From positions 15,254,501-15,318,500 of the forward strand of contig JAGTTD010000001.1 of NCBI GenBank assembly GCA_018398585.1: a stretch of 64,000 nt of DNA, in the 5' to 3' direction. This DNA comes from Simmondsia chinensis (taxonomy: Eukaryota > Streptophyta > Magnoliopsida > Caryophyllales > Simmondsiaceae). The notes under the pieces are model-generated. The model was not told the origin of the DNA. It saw nothing but the letters and a program-made list of their open reading frames with translations, and searched no databases. Numbering within the stretch: the first letter of the stretch is position 1; each line of letters begins with the position of its first letter. Both the position numbers and the translations under genes were made by a program. This document shows, one piece after another, positions 1-9,574 of the stretch.

Positions 1-218
1 TCTTATAAGTAGTAGTTCAAGTGTAATAATCATCATTCATTCAAATATGAAACAAATATCTCATTTGAGATCAACCTTCTCTCTCTCATCTAACTCTCTC
101 TACTTCTCATCCCTAATTCTCTAATTTCTCATCTAAATTCCTTTCTTTCTCATCTCATACTCTCAACCTATCCCTATTTTACTTAACTTATGTTTGGGAA
201 TCGATCCCGATCATAACA
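1..218 (+). mobile_element. 5' LTR (3' part only) of non-autonomous LTR element LARD-A
   Basis: This matches 1911-2091 plus 4590-4626 almost base for base, so it is the right-hand part of a 5' LTR whose start lies left of the window. The LTR ends in GATCATAACA at 209-218, the perfect inverse of the TGTTATGATC that opens the 3' LTR at 1487. A primer-binding site follows at 221-232 (TGGTATCAGAGC), the usual initiator-Met tRNA match of plant LTR elements. Confidence 0.9.
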
Positions 219-1486
219 ATTGGTATCAGAGCCTCGTTTGGCTTCCAATCGAGTGCATAATCAAAAAAAAAAAAAAATTTCAGAAAGCTAAATTTAGTTT
301 AGTTTTTAACCGATTGAAGTTCAATTGTTTGAATTGGATTATCTTGATCAACTTCCGATCAGATTTTTTGTAAAATCAAATCAGTTTTGAGTTTCAAGGA
401 CAATTTGATCAAGATTAGATCATATTTGGTGATTGTTTTGTTATCAATTAGAAAATCAGTAAGATCAAGTTCAATTCAGCATTGTTCAGATCAGATTGAA
501 AAGATTCAAATGTGACAACAATGACAATTGGAGTGAGTGCTCAATTGGCAGCATTGGTGACACAGTTAGCACATATCAATCAGACAGTGTTAGAAACTAA
601 TCAGACCGTGCTAGAATCTGAGCAAAGGAATGAGGTTCGAATGCGTCTCATGTTGAAGGAGCAAGAGCAGGCCTTCACTGAAAGGTTTAACTTACATTCT
701 CAGCAAGTCGATGCCAAGATCACAACTCAGATTAATCAACATCAGCAGCAATTGGAGGACATGGTCACTGGTAGAATTGAACAACAGGCACGGATGTTCA
801 ATGAGAAGCAACTTGATGAGAGACACCTCCAAACAAGAGTTAAGCAAGAATCTGAGAAATCTGAGAATTATTTTGCTGATTTAGGCTTACAGTTGGAAGC
901 TGGATCCACAATTCAGGCCATAGTACCAAATGAAGAGGTTGTTTTGCAAACTGAGGTTTTCAGTCCATTATTGCTTGATCAGCAGCCTAGTTTGCAAACT
1001 CATATAGTTGATTTGAATGCTCAAGTTCACAACATCCAAATGTTTGATAAAGACAATGTTGCAAGCTTTGTCTGCTCTAAGGATATTGAGCTGAATGAGT
1101 TGGAATTCATTGTTCCAGAGCACGTTAACTCAGCAAGAAATCAGGTTCCAGAAGCTGTTATGCACTGTCGGCAAGCCGATCGGCAAGATCGGGATGATCT
1201 ATTTCCTCTTTTGAGTGGAGTTTTGATTAATAGGGTCTCTATCATGAAGCTATGTCATTGGGAGGATATTTGTGAGTTGTTCACCAAGTTGTACTGCAGT
1301 AACAAGTTCTCCTCAGCTGCATTTCCCAGTCTAGCTACAAGTTTACTACAGTCAGAGAATTTCTTTCAGTTGCAATTCAGCTGGAAGTTCATCACCTTCA
1401 ACTCCTACCTCTACATCAACAAGTGATTTTCAAAGTCTCATTCTCTTTCATTCTTGAGGACAAGAATGTTTTCAAGGGGAAGGGAA
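219..1486 (+). mobile_element. Internal region of LARD-A (PBS, one ORF, PPT)
   Basis: The region runs from the primer-binding site (221-232) to a polypurine tract at 1475-1486 (AAGGGGAAGGGA) just before the 3' LTR. It is only about 1.27 kb and has no protease, RT, RNase H or integrase motif, so the element must use enzymes from another retrotransposon. Just upstream of the PPT (about 1450-1483) one frame reads ILEDKNVFKGKG, resembling the LEDK-type C-terminal tail of chromovirus Ty3/gypsy polyproteins. I infer that this is a deletion derivative of such an element. Confidence 0.75.
512..1426 (+). CDS. Q/E-rich coiled-coil ORF of LARD-A (possible gag remnant)
   Basis: An open frame of 304 codons fills most of the internal region. 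The first 110 residues are rich in Gln, Glu and Leu with heptad-like spacing, suggesting a coiled coil such as occurs at the N terminus of many plant gypsy Gag proteins. There is no zinc knuckle and no DTG or YVDD motif. The C-terminal half is not recognisable and may be a junction of non-contiguous polyprotein sequence. The frame is intact although the element is non-autonomous, which may reflect youth rather than selection. I do not assign a function; Gag-derived is the best guess. Confidence 0.45.
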   Translation: MTTMTIGVSAQLAALVTQLAHINQTVLETNQTVLESEQRNEVRMRLMLKEQEQAFTERFNLHSQQVDAKITTQINQHQQQLEDMVTGRIEQQARMFNEKQLDERHLQTRVKQESEKSENYFADLGLQLEAGSTIQAIVPNEEVVLQTEVFSPLLLDQQPSLQTHIVDLNAQVHNIQMFDKDNVASFVCSKDIELNELEFIVPEHVNSARNQVPEAVMHCRQADRQDRDDLFPLLSGVLINRVSIMKLCHWEDICELFTKLYCSNKFSSAAFPSLATSLLQSENFFQLQFSWKFITFNSYLYINK

Positions 1487-2091
1487 TGTTATGATCCGAG
1501 AATTCAAGGATTGAGCTGTATTTGGTTAAGTGGCCGATTAGTTCTGTGTGCTGCTGCTGTTGTGATGTTCTGCTACGTATGGGTCTATGGTTGCTGTTCT
1601 GTACTGAAATAACGTTAGCTTAGTAGTTGCATTGTAATATTCTTAGTTGCTGTTAATATGCTGATTAGAGTTGATTAGTTTAATAAAGATGTAATAGCAT
1701 TAGTTCGTAAGTGTTGGTGTGTTGCTATGTTTTGTTCTATTATAGGCTGCTGCTGGCTTAGCAGCTGGCTGGTAGTTAGTATAATAAGCTTTTGTTCTTG
1801 GTTGTGTTGAGTTGTACGTTAGTTAGATACTTTAGGTGAATTAGATATTTTTCCAGATTAAGTCTGTTGCTAGAAAAGTCTAGGCTCATTGTATTAGCTT
1901 GCTTGTTATTTCTTACAAGTAGTAGTTCAAGTTTAATAATCATCATTCAATCAAATATGAACAAAATATCTCATTTGAGATTAACCTTCTCTCTCTCATC
2001 TAACTCTCTCTACTTCTCAACCCTAATTCTCTAATTTCTCATCTAAATTCCTTTCTTTCTCATCTCATACTCTCAACCTATCCCTATTTTA
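1487..2091 (+). mobile_element. 3' LTR of LARD-A, first segment (split by a nested element)
   Basis: The LTR opens with TGTTATGATC straight after the polypurine tract and runs to 2091, where a second LTR element (2092-4584) interrupts it. It resumes at 4590-4626 and ends in GATCATAACA. Without the insertion and one copy of the 5-bp duplication the LTR is about 640 bp. The part matching window positions 1-181 starts at 1911 and differs by only a few bases, so LARD-A is fairly young and the nested element younger still. Confidence 0.88.
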
Positions 2092-2724
2092 TGTCACGGA
2101 CACGATATTCCCTGGTCCGTGACAATGCCGGGACCGTGCCCAGGTCGCTGCCTCAGCCTTGTCAGGGTCGCTGCCAGTGCCGTGCCCCAGCCAGTTCAAG
2201 ACATTGTCTCAGTCGCTGCCAGTGTCGTGCCCAGCCTTGTCAAGACACTGCCCAGTGCGCTGCCCAGTTCCGTGACCCAGGCCCGTGCCAGTGCACAACC
2301 CCCCAGGCCCGTGCCAGTGCCATCCCAGGCCCGCATCCCCAGCTCGCCCTTCCAGTGCTGCGCCGCACCTGAGCCCTTGCCAGCTAGCCGTTGGGGGACG
2401 CTCCCTTCTAGCCATTGGGGAGAATATTCTTCCAAGATATTATTTTGATTTTGTTGATGTAATTAAGTATTCTCAAGTATTATTTTAGTATTTTCTTGTA
2501 ATTCTATAAATAGGCATTTGTAATTCATTTGTAATCATCCAATTATCAAATATATGAAATATTCTATTTCTCATCTTTACTCTCTATTCTCTCATCTCAT
2601 CTCAATTCTACTTTCTTTCTCATCTCATACTCTATTTCACATTCTTCCTCATCTAACCTCTATTGTCACTCAATTGGGCCTAAGTTCCATACTTTGGCCG
2701 TAAAGAACATCAAGGTTCGTTACA
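2092..2724 (+). repeat. 5' LTR of LARD-B
   Basis: Direct repeat of 3910-4584. The first 33 bases hold an inverted pair, GTCACGGAC (2093-2101) and GTCCGTGAC (2116-2124), able to form a hairpin. About 2115-2370 is unusually GC-rich for this window and made of degenerate 'ccgtgccagtgc' units. The 3' half is AT-rich, with a TATA-like 'tctataaatagg' at about 2503-2514, the likely promoter of the element. Confidence 0.9.
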
Positions 2725-2969
2725 GTTGGTATTAGAGCAGTTGCGATCAGGGCCACGTCCCAAAGTTGCATTATACGTAAAGGCGGTACAAATGATTCAA
2801 GAACGTCAATGAGATGGCCACATTATTGGTTAAGGTAACGGGTCTTCTTTATCCCATTACAAAGGATGTTCTCAACCGTGTGTTTTCTATTTTTGGAGTC
2901 ATTGAAGAAATTGTTATCATTTCAACTTCGTCCATAAAAGTGGAAGCACATGTAAAATACACTTCTTAG

Positions 2970-3323
2970 GTGGAAGCTAAAAGTGCACACCAAGGGCTAC
3001 ATGGACGAAATGTCTATGACCATTGTTGTGCACTAGACATTGTAATGTTAACACCTCTTAAAGAAGGTATTGACATGATCCACAAAGAACTCATCAACTA
3101 TAACGATGTGACGAAGGAGATGACAGCAACCCTCGATTCCTTGAACGGAAAATTGAAGCAATACATGCATAACCAAGGAATAGACCCCGAGAAAAACGAT
3201 CTTGACTTGATTCCTTTAGAAGCCATGGCTAAGCAAGAACCGGTAGAGCCAACCGCCCTTGTCAAATCGCAAGATGTGGGGATGGGTGATGTCCTTCATA
3301 CGTCGGACAAACCATTCTTCTAA
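2970..3323 (+). CDS. Short ORF in LARD-B interior, function unknown
   Basis: A 117-codon open frame with a mixed Lys/Glu-rich composition around residues 40-60 and no recognisable domain. An in-frame stop before the first Met (2968-2970 region) and later stops suggest a relic of a longer gag-like frame. The following frame, 3401-3898, is Lys/Arg/Gln-rich and may be another piece. No function can be assigned; it may be non-coding. Confidence 0.25.
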   Translation: MEAKSAHQGLHGRNVYDHCCALDIVMLTPLKEGIDMIHKELINYNDVTKEMTATLDSLNGKLKQYMHNQGIDPEKNDLDLIPLEAMAKQEPVEPTALVKSQDVGMGDVLHTSDKPFF

Positions 3324-3909
3324 GAATTGCCCGTTGACATCGAAGATGAACCGGAAGAGCCCCCTCGGTCGAGGAAACGCATGAGTCCTTTGAAGATGCC
3401 TTGAACCATGAGCCTCCACAACTTAAGGACAAGGAACAAGTTATGAGCACTGAAGCCGCTATCAAGGATCCCTTCCTTGAGCTTTCCGTGCCAAATCTAA
3501 GGCCACCAAGTGGTGCTGTTGCACGGCCAGTCCAGCAGCAGCAAGAGACGCAGCGGCAACGTGGTGGGTCACACATAAAGAAGGGAGCCGGGCTGAAAAC
3601 CAAGAAGAAGAAGGGCCGGTCATGTGACTGCTTCCCAAGAACCGGGATCAGAACTAAAATCTTCAAGGGCCCAAGTCATCCATCTTGGCTTTCGATCCTT
3701 GAGGACAAGGATCATCCGTTCGAGCTGGGAATAGAGGTAAGGGATATGGATAATAATAGGGAGATAAGGGGACAAACCATGGTAACGGATATAGGCAATA
3801 ATAGGGTGACAAAGGGGCAAACAAACAAAAGAGATCCGGGAGCCAAAGGTTGCACCGTCATTGCATCCTTGAGGACAAGGATGAACTTAAAGAGGGGGGG
3901 GGGGGGGGA

Positions 3910-4584
3910 TGTCACGGACACAATATTCCCTGGTCCATGACAATGCCGGGACCGTGCCCAGGTCGCTGCCTCAGCCTTGTCAGGGTCGCCGCCAGTGCCG
4001 TGCCCCAGCCAGGTCAAGACGTTGTCTCAGTCACTGCCAGTGCCGTGCCCAGCCTTGTCAAGACAATGCCCAGTTCCGTGACCCAGGCCTTGTCAAGGCC
4101 GTGCCAGTGCTCAACCCAGGCCCGTGCCAGTGCGCAACCCAGGCCCACGCCAGTGCGCGCCCCAGGCCCGTGCCAGTGCCGTCCCAGGCCCGCGTCCCCA
4201 GCTCGCCCTTCCAGTGCTGCGCCGCACCTGAGCCCTTGCCAGCTAGCCATTGGGGGACGCTCCCTTCTAGCCGTTGGGGAGAATATTCTTCCAAGATATT
4301 ATTTTGATTTAATTGATGTAATTAAGTATTCTCAAGTATTATTTTAGTATTTTCTTGTAATTCTATAAATAGGCATTTGTAATAAATTTATAATCATCAA
4401 CTTATCAAATATATGAAATATTCTATTTCTCATCTTTACTCTCTATTCTCTCATCTCATCTCAATTCTACTTTCTTTCTCATCCCATACTCTATTTCACA
4501 TTCTTCCCTCATCTAACCTCTATTGTCACTCAATTGGGCCTAAGTTCCATACTTTAGCCGTAACGAACATCAAGGTTCGTTACA
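3910..4584 (+). repeat. 3' LTR of LARD-B
   Basis: Direct repeat of 2092-2724, 42 bp longer. The extra length lies in the GC-rich minisatellite (about 4080-4200), where more 'caggcccgtgccagtgc' units occur. The hairpin arm reads GTCCATGAC here (one change). The rest matches closely, including the TATA-like box at about 4362-4373. Confidence 0.9.
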
Positions 4585-4589
4585 TTTTA

Positions 4590-4626
4590 CTTAGCTTATA
4601 TTTGGGAATCGATCCCGATCATAACA
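4590..4626 (+). mobile_element. 3' LTR of LARD-A, terminal segment
   Basis: These 37 bases correspond to 182-218 of the 5' LTR and end in GATCATAACA. The bases to the right (acaag) begin the gypsy gag relic into which LARD-A inserted. Confidence 0.88.
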
Positions 4627-7095
4627 ACAAGTCGTTTGGGGTTAACTTGGCATATTTAAGCTCAAGGAGAGCCACAATACATTTTAACTTGGCTCTCTTG
4701 AGCTAATTAATATAATCCTCTATGGATTCTCCTCGCTTTTGTTTCATTCAAGCCAAGTCTGACATAGATGTTCCTAGTTCCATTCTCGAGAATTGGGCTT
4801 GAAATTGTCTGGCCATATCATGCCATTTATTAATGGAGTTGGGTAGCAAACTTATATACCACTGAAAAATGGTCCATGTTAAAGAACTAGGGAGTAGCCT
4901 TAACTTTAAATAAGGATTATCAGCCACTTCTCTAAACTGGCAGTTAAACCTTTGCCAAGTGCTCGAGAGTATATACATTCTCTTCTCCAATGAAAAGGGT
5001 AGACTCAGGCATCTTGTACCTTCTTGGGAATGGGTAATCCCTATCAATGTAATCAGTGTATGGCTTACTATAAATGGGTATGTTGACCCTCTAAGACCTG
5101 GCCCATACATTATCAGTCTTGCAGAAGCAGGTTTTTTGCTTGGTTTTGCTCTTGCCACCCCCCCCCCCCCCCCCCCCCCCTCTCCAAAAAAAAATCTCTG
5201 ATAGGATCAGTAGGATAGCCTTGAGCTCCCATGACCATTGGGTGAGGAAACAGGTGTTGACCAGCATAAGCAGGGCTATACCCTCATTAGTTTACAAGGC
5301 CAACTGGCTGATTGGGCAACAAATAAGGACCCGTTGGTCTGAGGCATGCTTAAGGGCACCCTTATGTTCAAGGGCTGATGAGCGTCCCTGAATTGATCTA
5401 CCTCCAAGGAATTCTCCTAGGGACATGGTGCATTCGACAGCCCCCTAATCTCATACGCCGTATTGCGCTTGGGAAGAAGGTATTGATTCCTTAGGATGGG
5501 TACCTACCCTTTCCCATTAATCTTGAAGCTTTGTTCAAGCCTCGAGATGGCCTCTCCTGCATTGCGAGGATATGAATGGCCCTGCCGCCCAGTTTCATGA
5601 GGAGGCATAGCTTGGGCATTGGTGCTCAGGCACTCCATATCCCTTATTTTCAATCCTTAGGCTCTGTCTGGCACATCAAATTGGAATTGGACTGTAGAAT
5701 TACAATTCTAATTCCAATTCTGATGAAATTGGAATTCTATGAGAATTAAAATTCCATTATTTGGATCATCAAATGAATTGAACTTCAAATTTATAATTAC
5801 ATAATGATTCGCATCATCAAGGGCTTTCGATCAATTGAGTTAAAGTATTTCGAGTTAATCCGGTTAGGTCTTTTCGTGATTCAAACTAGTTATGATCGCT
5901 TCTGACTTCATTTAGGTCTTTTCAAGCTTGAGTCGTCTTAGTTTTAGGACATAATATCATTTTAAATTTTGAGCTATCTTAGGCTGAGTTGGAGATGGTC
6001 GGGTCATTTTGGATATGGGTCATATTAAGTTTTGGATCAATTTGGTTAGGTCATTTTCACTTTAGCTTGGTTTGTTTACATACATTCAAGTCGAGTAGTT
6101 TTATTTTCTAGATTTGAGTCATCGTGAGTTTTGGGTCAATCGGGTTGCATCACTTCAGACTTTGAGCTAAATTGATTTCGGCCATATTAAGTTCAAGTCA
6201 TTCAAGTTGGGTGATTTCAAGGTTTGAGTCAAATTATAGGCTGCATCTAAATCTTTAGATATTGAGTCATCTTAGATTTGGGTTAATTAAGTGGGGTCAT
6301 TTTGGATTTTAGGTCAATGGAGTTAATATGGAATTGCAATTCCTCACCCCCCACCCTAAAGAATTGGAAAGTATGATTTTCAGTCAAATCCAATTCCATG
6401 GAATTGGATAGTGGAATTATAATTCCAATTCCAGTAGGTAAACCAAACAACAGAATTAGAATTCTGGGCCCCAATTCCAACCTTCAATTCCATGCTCCAA
6501 ACAAGCCTTGGGGTTGGGTCCTATCGTATGATGCCTGGACTAGCCATAGTGGTGTTTCCCCTCCCCTCTGAGGGGATATTTGCATCATCGCATACTGGTG
6601 GTCGTGAGCTTGAGGAAACATCACTAGGATAACTAGTAGGGGTGAAGGAAGGAAGGACTGGCCTTAATTGTCTAAGGTCCTTCCTAACCGCCTAAACAAG
6701 GCCATTGTGAGTCTGAGTCTACCTTGCTAAGAGAGGTTCAACTTCTACTACTATTTGCCTTGCCACATCTCTGGCTGTGAGGTTAGCAATGGAAGATAAG
6801 GTTACATTCATTTCAACCAGGAACCTATCTGTTTCTTTATGTAGTCCCTTATTCATTGAAGTCCCAACGTCGTTGACAATAGTCCACAGAGCGACTGTTT
6901 TTTCACATTGGCTAGCTTGAGTATGTTAGTTTCTACACGTTGTTTTTCTTAAGCTTCTCTCAGAGACTGCTCAAGTCTTTCATCTGTGAGCTGCATTCTG
7001 AGCTTGAGCATGGCCATAAAACTCTTTCGAGAATAGCCATCAAGCCCAATGTGTTCATCCTGGGATGCTGTCATCACCCCTACTTTCATCCTCTC
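4627..7095 (-). pseudogene. Ty3/gypsy gag relic (minus strand), broken by a MITE and LTR insertions
   Basis: Read on the minus strand from about 7050 to 4627 this is a decayed Gag. The N-terminal part (about 7020-6510) contains MQLTDERLEQSLREA and related coiled-coil text. After the MITE at 5660-6507 it resumes. The conserved Gag core lies at 4740-4990: LKLRLLPSSLT, then ISLLPNSINKWHDMARQFQAQF and, past a stop, MKQKRGESIEDYIN. This fits the retrotransposon-gag family and most resembles Tat/Ogre-type plant gypsy elements. There is a frameshift near 4955 and several stops, and a poly-C run at about 5157-5180. LARD-A truncates it at 4627. No pol is visible in the window. Confidence 0.8.
5660..6507. 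mobile_element. Tourist-like (PIF/Harbinger) MITE inserted in the gypsy gag relic
   Basis: The ends are imperfect inverses: GGCTCTGTCTGGCACAT at the left and, read from the other strand, GGCTTGTTTGGAGCAT at the right, followed in both by 'GGAATTG'-rich sequence. TTA (5657-5659) and TTG (6508-6510) flank it, consistent with a decayed 3-bp TTA duplication. The interior holds diverged units of the type 'gggtcattttggat' and no transposase frame. Removing it rejoins the Gag reading on either side, which supports the boundaries. Confidence 0.7.
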
Positions 7096-7100
7096 GTGAG

Positions 7101-9394
7101 TGTTAGGAACAGTATCCTGAAATCCATATTCATTCTAGGTATATTATTTTAATTAATAAATTAAATTAAAGTCCCAATCATTTCCTAGTTAAATTTGTGT
7201 AAGCGAGCATTTATACTGCATGTGATTTTCTTTTGGGAGACATCCATGAGATGGGTGTAGTCCTCATACTACAATTTGCATGTTTGTTCTAAGTGGTTTA
7301 TGAGACTAAGCCACAGATAGACTTGGAACAAATGGTATGGATTGTTGTTTGAAAGACTCGTAGTCGAAGACAAGTTTGGAGTACTTGTATGTTAAGACTA
7401 TAATGTGACACTTTAGATGACTTATTTTGGTCATGTGGATGGAAATCCAAAAGTGTTAGGTTAGTGTATTTAATAAGATTGACACACTGAGTTGGACCAT
7501 GTGGATTACTTATTTCTAGACTACTATCGGAGATGAGTAATTCATAATGTACTGTTTGAACGACGACTCTAAATCCTGAGGGTATTCTGGACTTATGCAT
7601 GGAGCTTTAGTTACTTTAGTGTACTATAAGTAAGGTCTAAACGAATGACTGAAATCCCACGTACACTGGGTAGCGGCGTGAATTGTGACAAGGATCAGGT
7701 ATTCAATAGGAAATATACAGTCTCTTATAAGATACAAATGTCCCCTTAATTGATTCACAAATATTTGAATAGTTCGAAAACTTTGGCCAAAGTATTCCAA
7801 GTGTTTGACATTTGGAATTTATACTATGAATATGTTTAAGTATAAATGAATTATTCAGTGAAGGGCGAGTCGGTAACTAATGGAGAAGTTGTGAAAAGAA
7901 TAATGGTAGTAGTTATATTTATCCTTTGTCATGGACATCTAGTGGAGAGGTTGTTGTCATCAATACAGTCCATTAGGGAGATATAAAATAAATAATTTAA
8001 GTCTGTAGTGTATTGAGATTTATTTAGTGGTATTAAGTCTCATTAAATGATAATTAAATTATTTTATGAGATGATAAATTTAACCTATTTGGAGCTAGAT
8101 TTAAATTCTCCCTGAGGTCCCTGCCAAGATTTTGTATTTATTGCCATCAGAAAAATATTAAAGAATTCATGAGATAAATTATTTAACCATAAGATGGGTA
8201 AATTAATTTTACCAAACATTATTTATAAGATGAATAAAAGTTAAAAATTATAAAATAAAATAATTTTTGAAAATTAAAATTCATAAGATGAATTTTTACA
8301 TGTGGGAAACAAAGCAAAAAAAGGGCGAAAAATCGCACAGGACACACGATCCGTGTGCTTCGGATTTGACGAACCAGCGCACGACACGTGTCACGCCCTG
8401 GGTCATTCCCTGGGCTATCCACGTCCGCATAAGCGGACCAATAGGAGCGTGCCACGTGGCACCCTCCTCTTACCCCCGCTCACGATCCGTGGCAACGCGC
8501 CCAGATCAATGGGGTTTCGCCACGTGTCACGCGGATTTAATTTAAAATAAATCGGTTGTTTGTACAGGCTATGAAATGCATCATTTTGCTTTATGTTATA
8601 TATGATACGCTGCATTTTGATTTTAACTGGGCAAATCCCACATCGAAAATCAGCCTATTTTTCGTTCCGGTACACTACTATAAATAGGGGTTCCTATTCC
8701 AGAGGTTTGACATTCAATCAAACAAATTATTTTGGGTTTCTAGATATTGTTTCGAAGACCTAATTGGAGAGAAAAATTTCCGTTGAAATTTTTCTTTCCT
8801 TAGTTTAATATTTTTCGGAGCCCATCCTCTGGGCAATTTGAGGTCATTGCGTAGAAGATTGCGGGGTCTCGATTTTCTTGGTAATCTTTATAATTGAGCA
8901 ATTCCAGGTATGTTCTTCTTTCCTTCTTCTTTTAGTTTCACTTTTCTATTTACTTACAGTATCCGTTATTATGCCTGTTTAAGTTTATGTATTGTTATGA
9001 ATGTATTAGAGTAAAAGACCAGTAGATCTAAATTAAGAATTTAGATCTGTAGATTTAAAATTAGAAATTTTAAATCAACCCTAGATTTAGAATTATGAAT
9101 TCTAAACCCGTTTCGCTGGGTAAACTTTATAAAATTAAGGAGAATTTTTAAAATCCATCCCAACAACCGGTATTAGTGCAAAGGGTTTATAGAGATAAAC
9201 CTATTCCCGGGAACTCTCACACATGAGGTGTCACGAAGCGCGACTCTCCAACCGGGGGCTTAGGTAGAGAGAAGAGTCTCCTGTTCTAAGTGCTCTAATA
9301 GGTGCCTACTATTGTGACCATAGTTGAGAACTATGAACCCAATAGTCGGCATCAAAGTTTATTTTTTCAACAAAATTTATATATTTTCTCAACA
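7101..9394 (+). mobile_element. Solo LTR (about 2.3 kb) with GTGAG target duplication
   Basis: The segment starts TGTTAGGAAC and ends TTCTCAACA, and is flanked by GTGAG at 7096-7100 and 9395-9399. It has no second LTR, no enzyme motif and no long frame. A TATA-box-like 'actataaatagggg' at about 8679-8692 followed by a CT-rich leader suggests an LTR promoter read on the plus strand. The sequence on both sides belongs to the same minus-strand gypsy leader/gag, so this is an insertion. I infer a solo LTR left by LTR-LTR recombination; a short non-autonomous element is the alternative, since a weak primer-like 'ggtattagtgc' occurs at 9165. Confidence 0.7.
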
Positions 9395-9574
9395 GTGAGA
9401 TGGGAGTTTGTTCTAAATGTTGCTCGAGTGGTGCCCCAATTAAGATCAACCCTTTAGGCTCCTCAATCTCAAGAGTGCTAGCTCTTCTAGTTCCGATATG
9501 AGATTATATTATTATAATCCATGTTAAGGACTATAGAGTCTCTTATTGTGCCTCCAACTATGGTCGCAAAAAGG

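Larger units (their letters stand above)
2092..4584 (+). mobile_element. Nested non-autonomous LTR retrotransposon (LARD-B), complete with TTTTA target duplication
   Basis: The 2493-bp element is bounded by TTTTA at 2087-2091 and again at 4585-4589, and sits inside the LARD-A 3' LTR. Its LTRs are 2092-2724 and 3910-4584, opening TGTCACGGAC and closing GGTTCGTTACA, which are imperfect inverses. A primer site variant TGGTATTAGAGC lies at 2727-2738 and a polypurine/poly-G tract at about 3890-3909. The 1.2-kb interior has only short open frames (2970-3323; 3401 onward) with no retroviral enzyme motif. Two 'ILEDKD' tails (about 3697 and 3866) again recall a gypsy polyprotein end. It must be mobilised in trans. 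Confidence 0.92.

Noticed and set aside
2091..2488. Several overlapping open frames on both strands (60-109 codons), and their mates at 3850-4347
   Set aside because: They lie in the GC-rich minisatellite of the LARD-B LTRs, open in many frames because of base composition and repeated units. No domain or conserved start.
7298..7600. 100-codon minus-strand frame
   Set aside because: Lies inside the solo LTR, with no domain and no codon bias.
9162..9175. Primer-binding site marking an LTR end at 9161
   Set aside because: The match to the usual primer site is weak and the exact GTGAG duplication places the element end at 9394. Mentioned as an alternative only.
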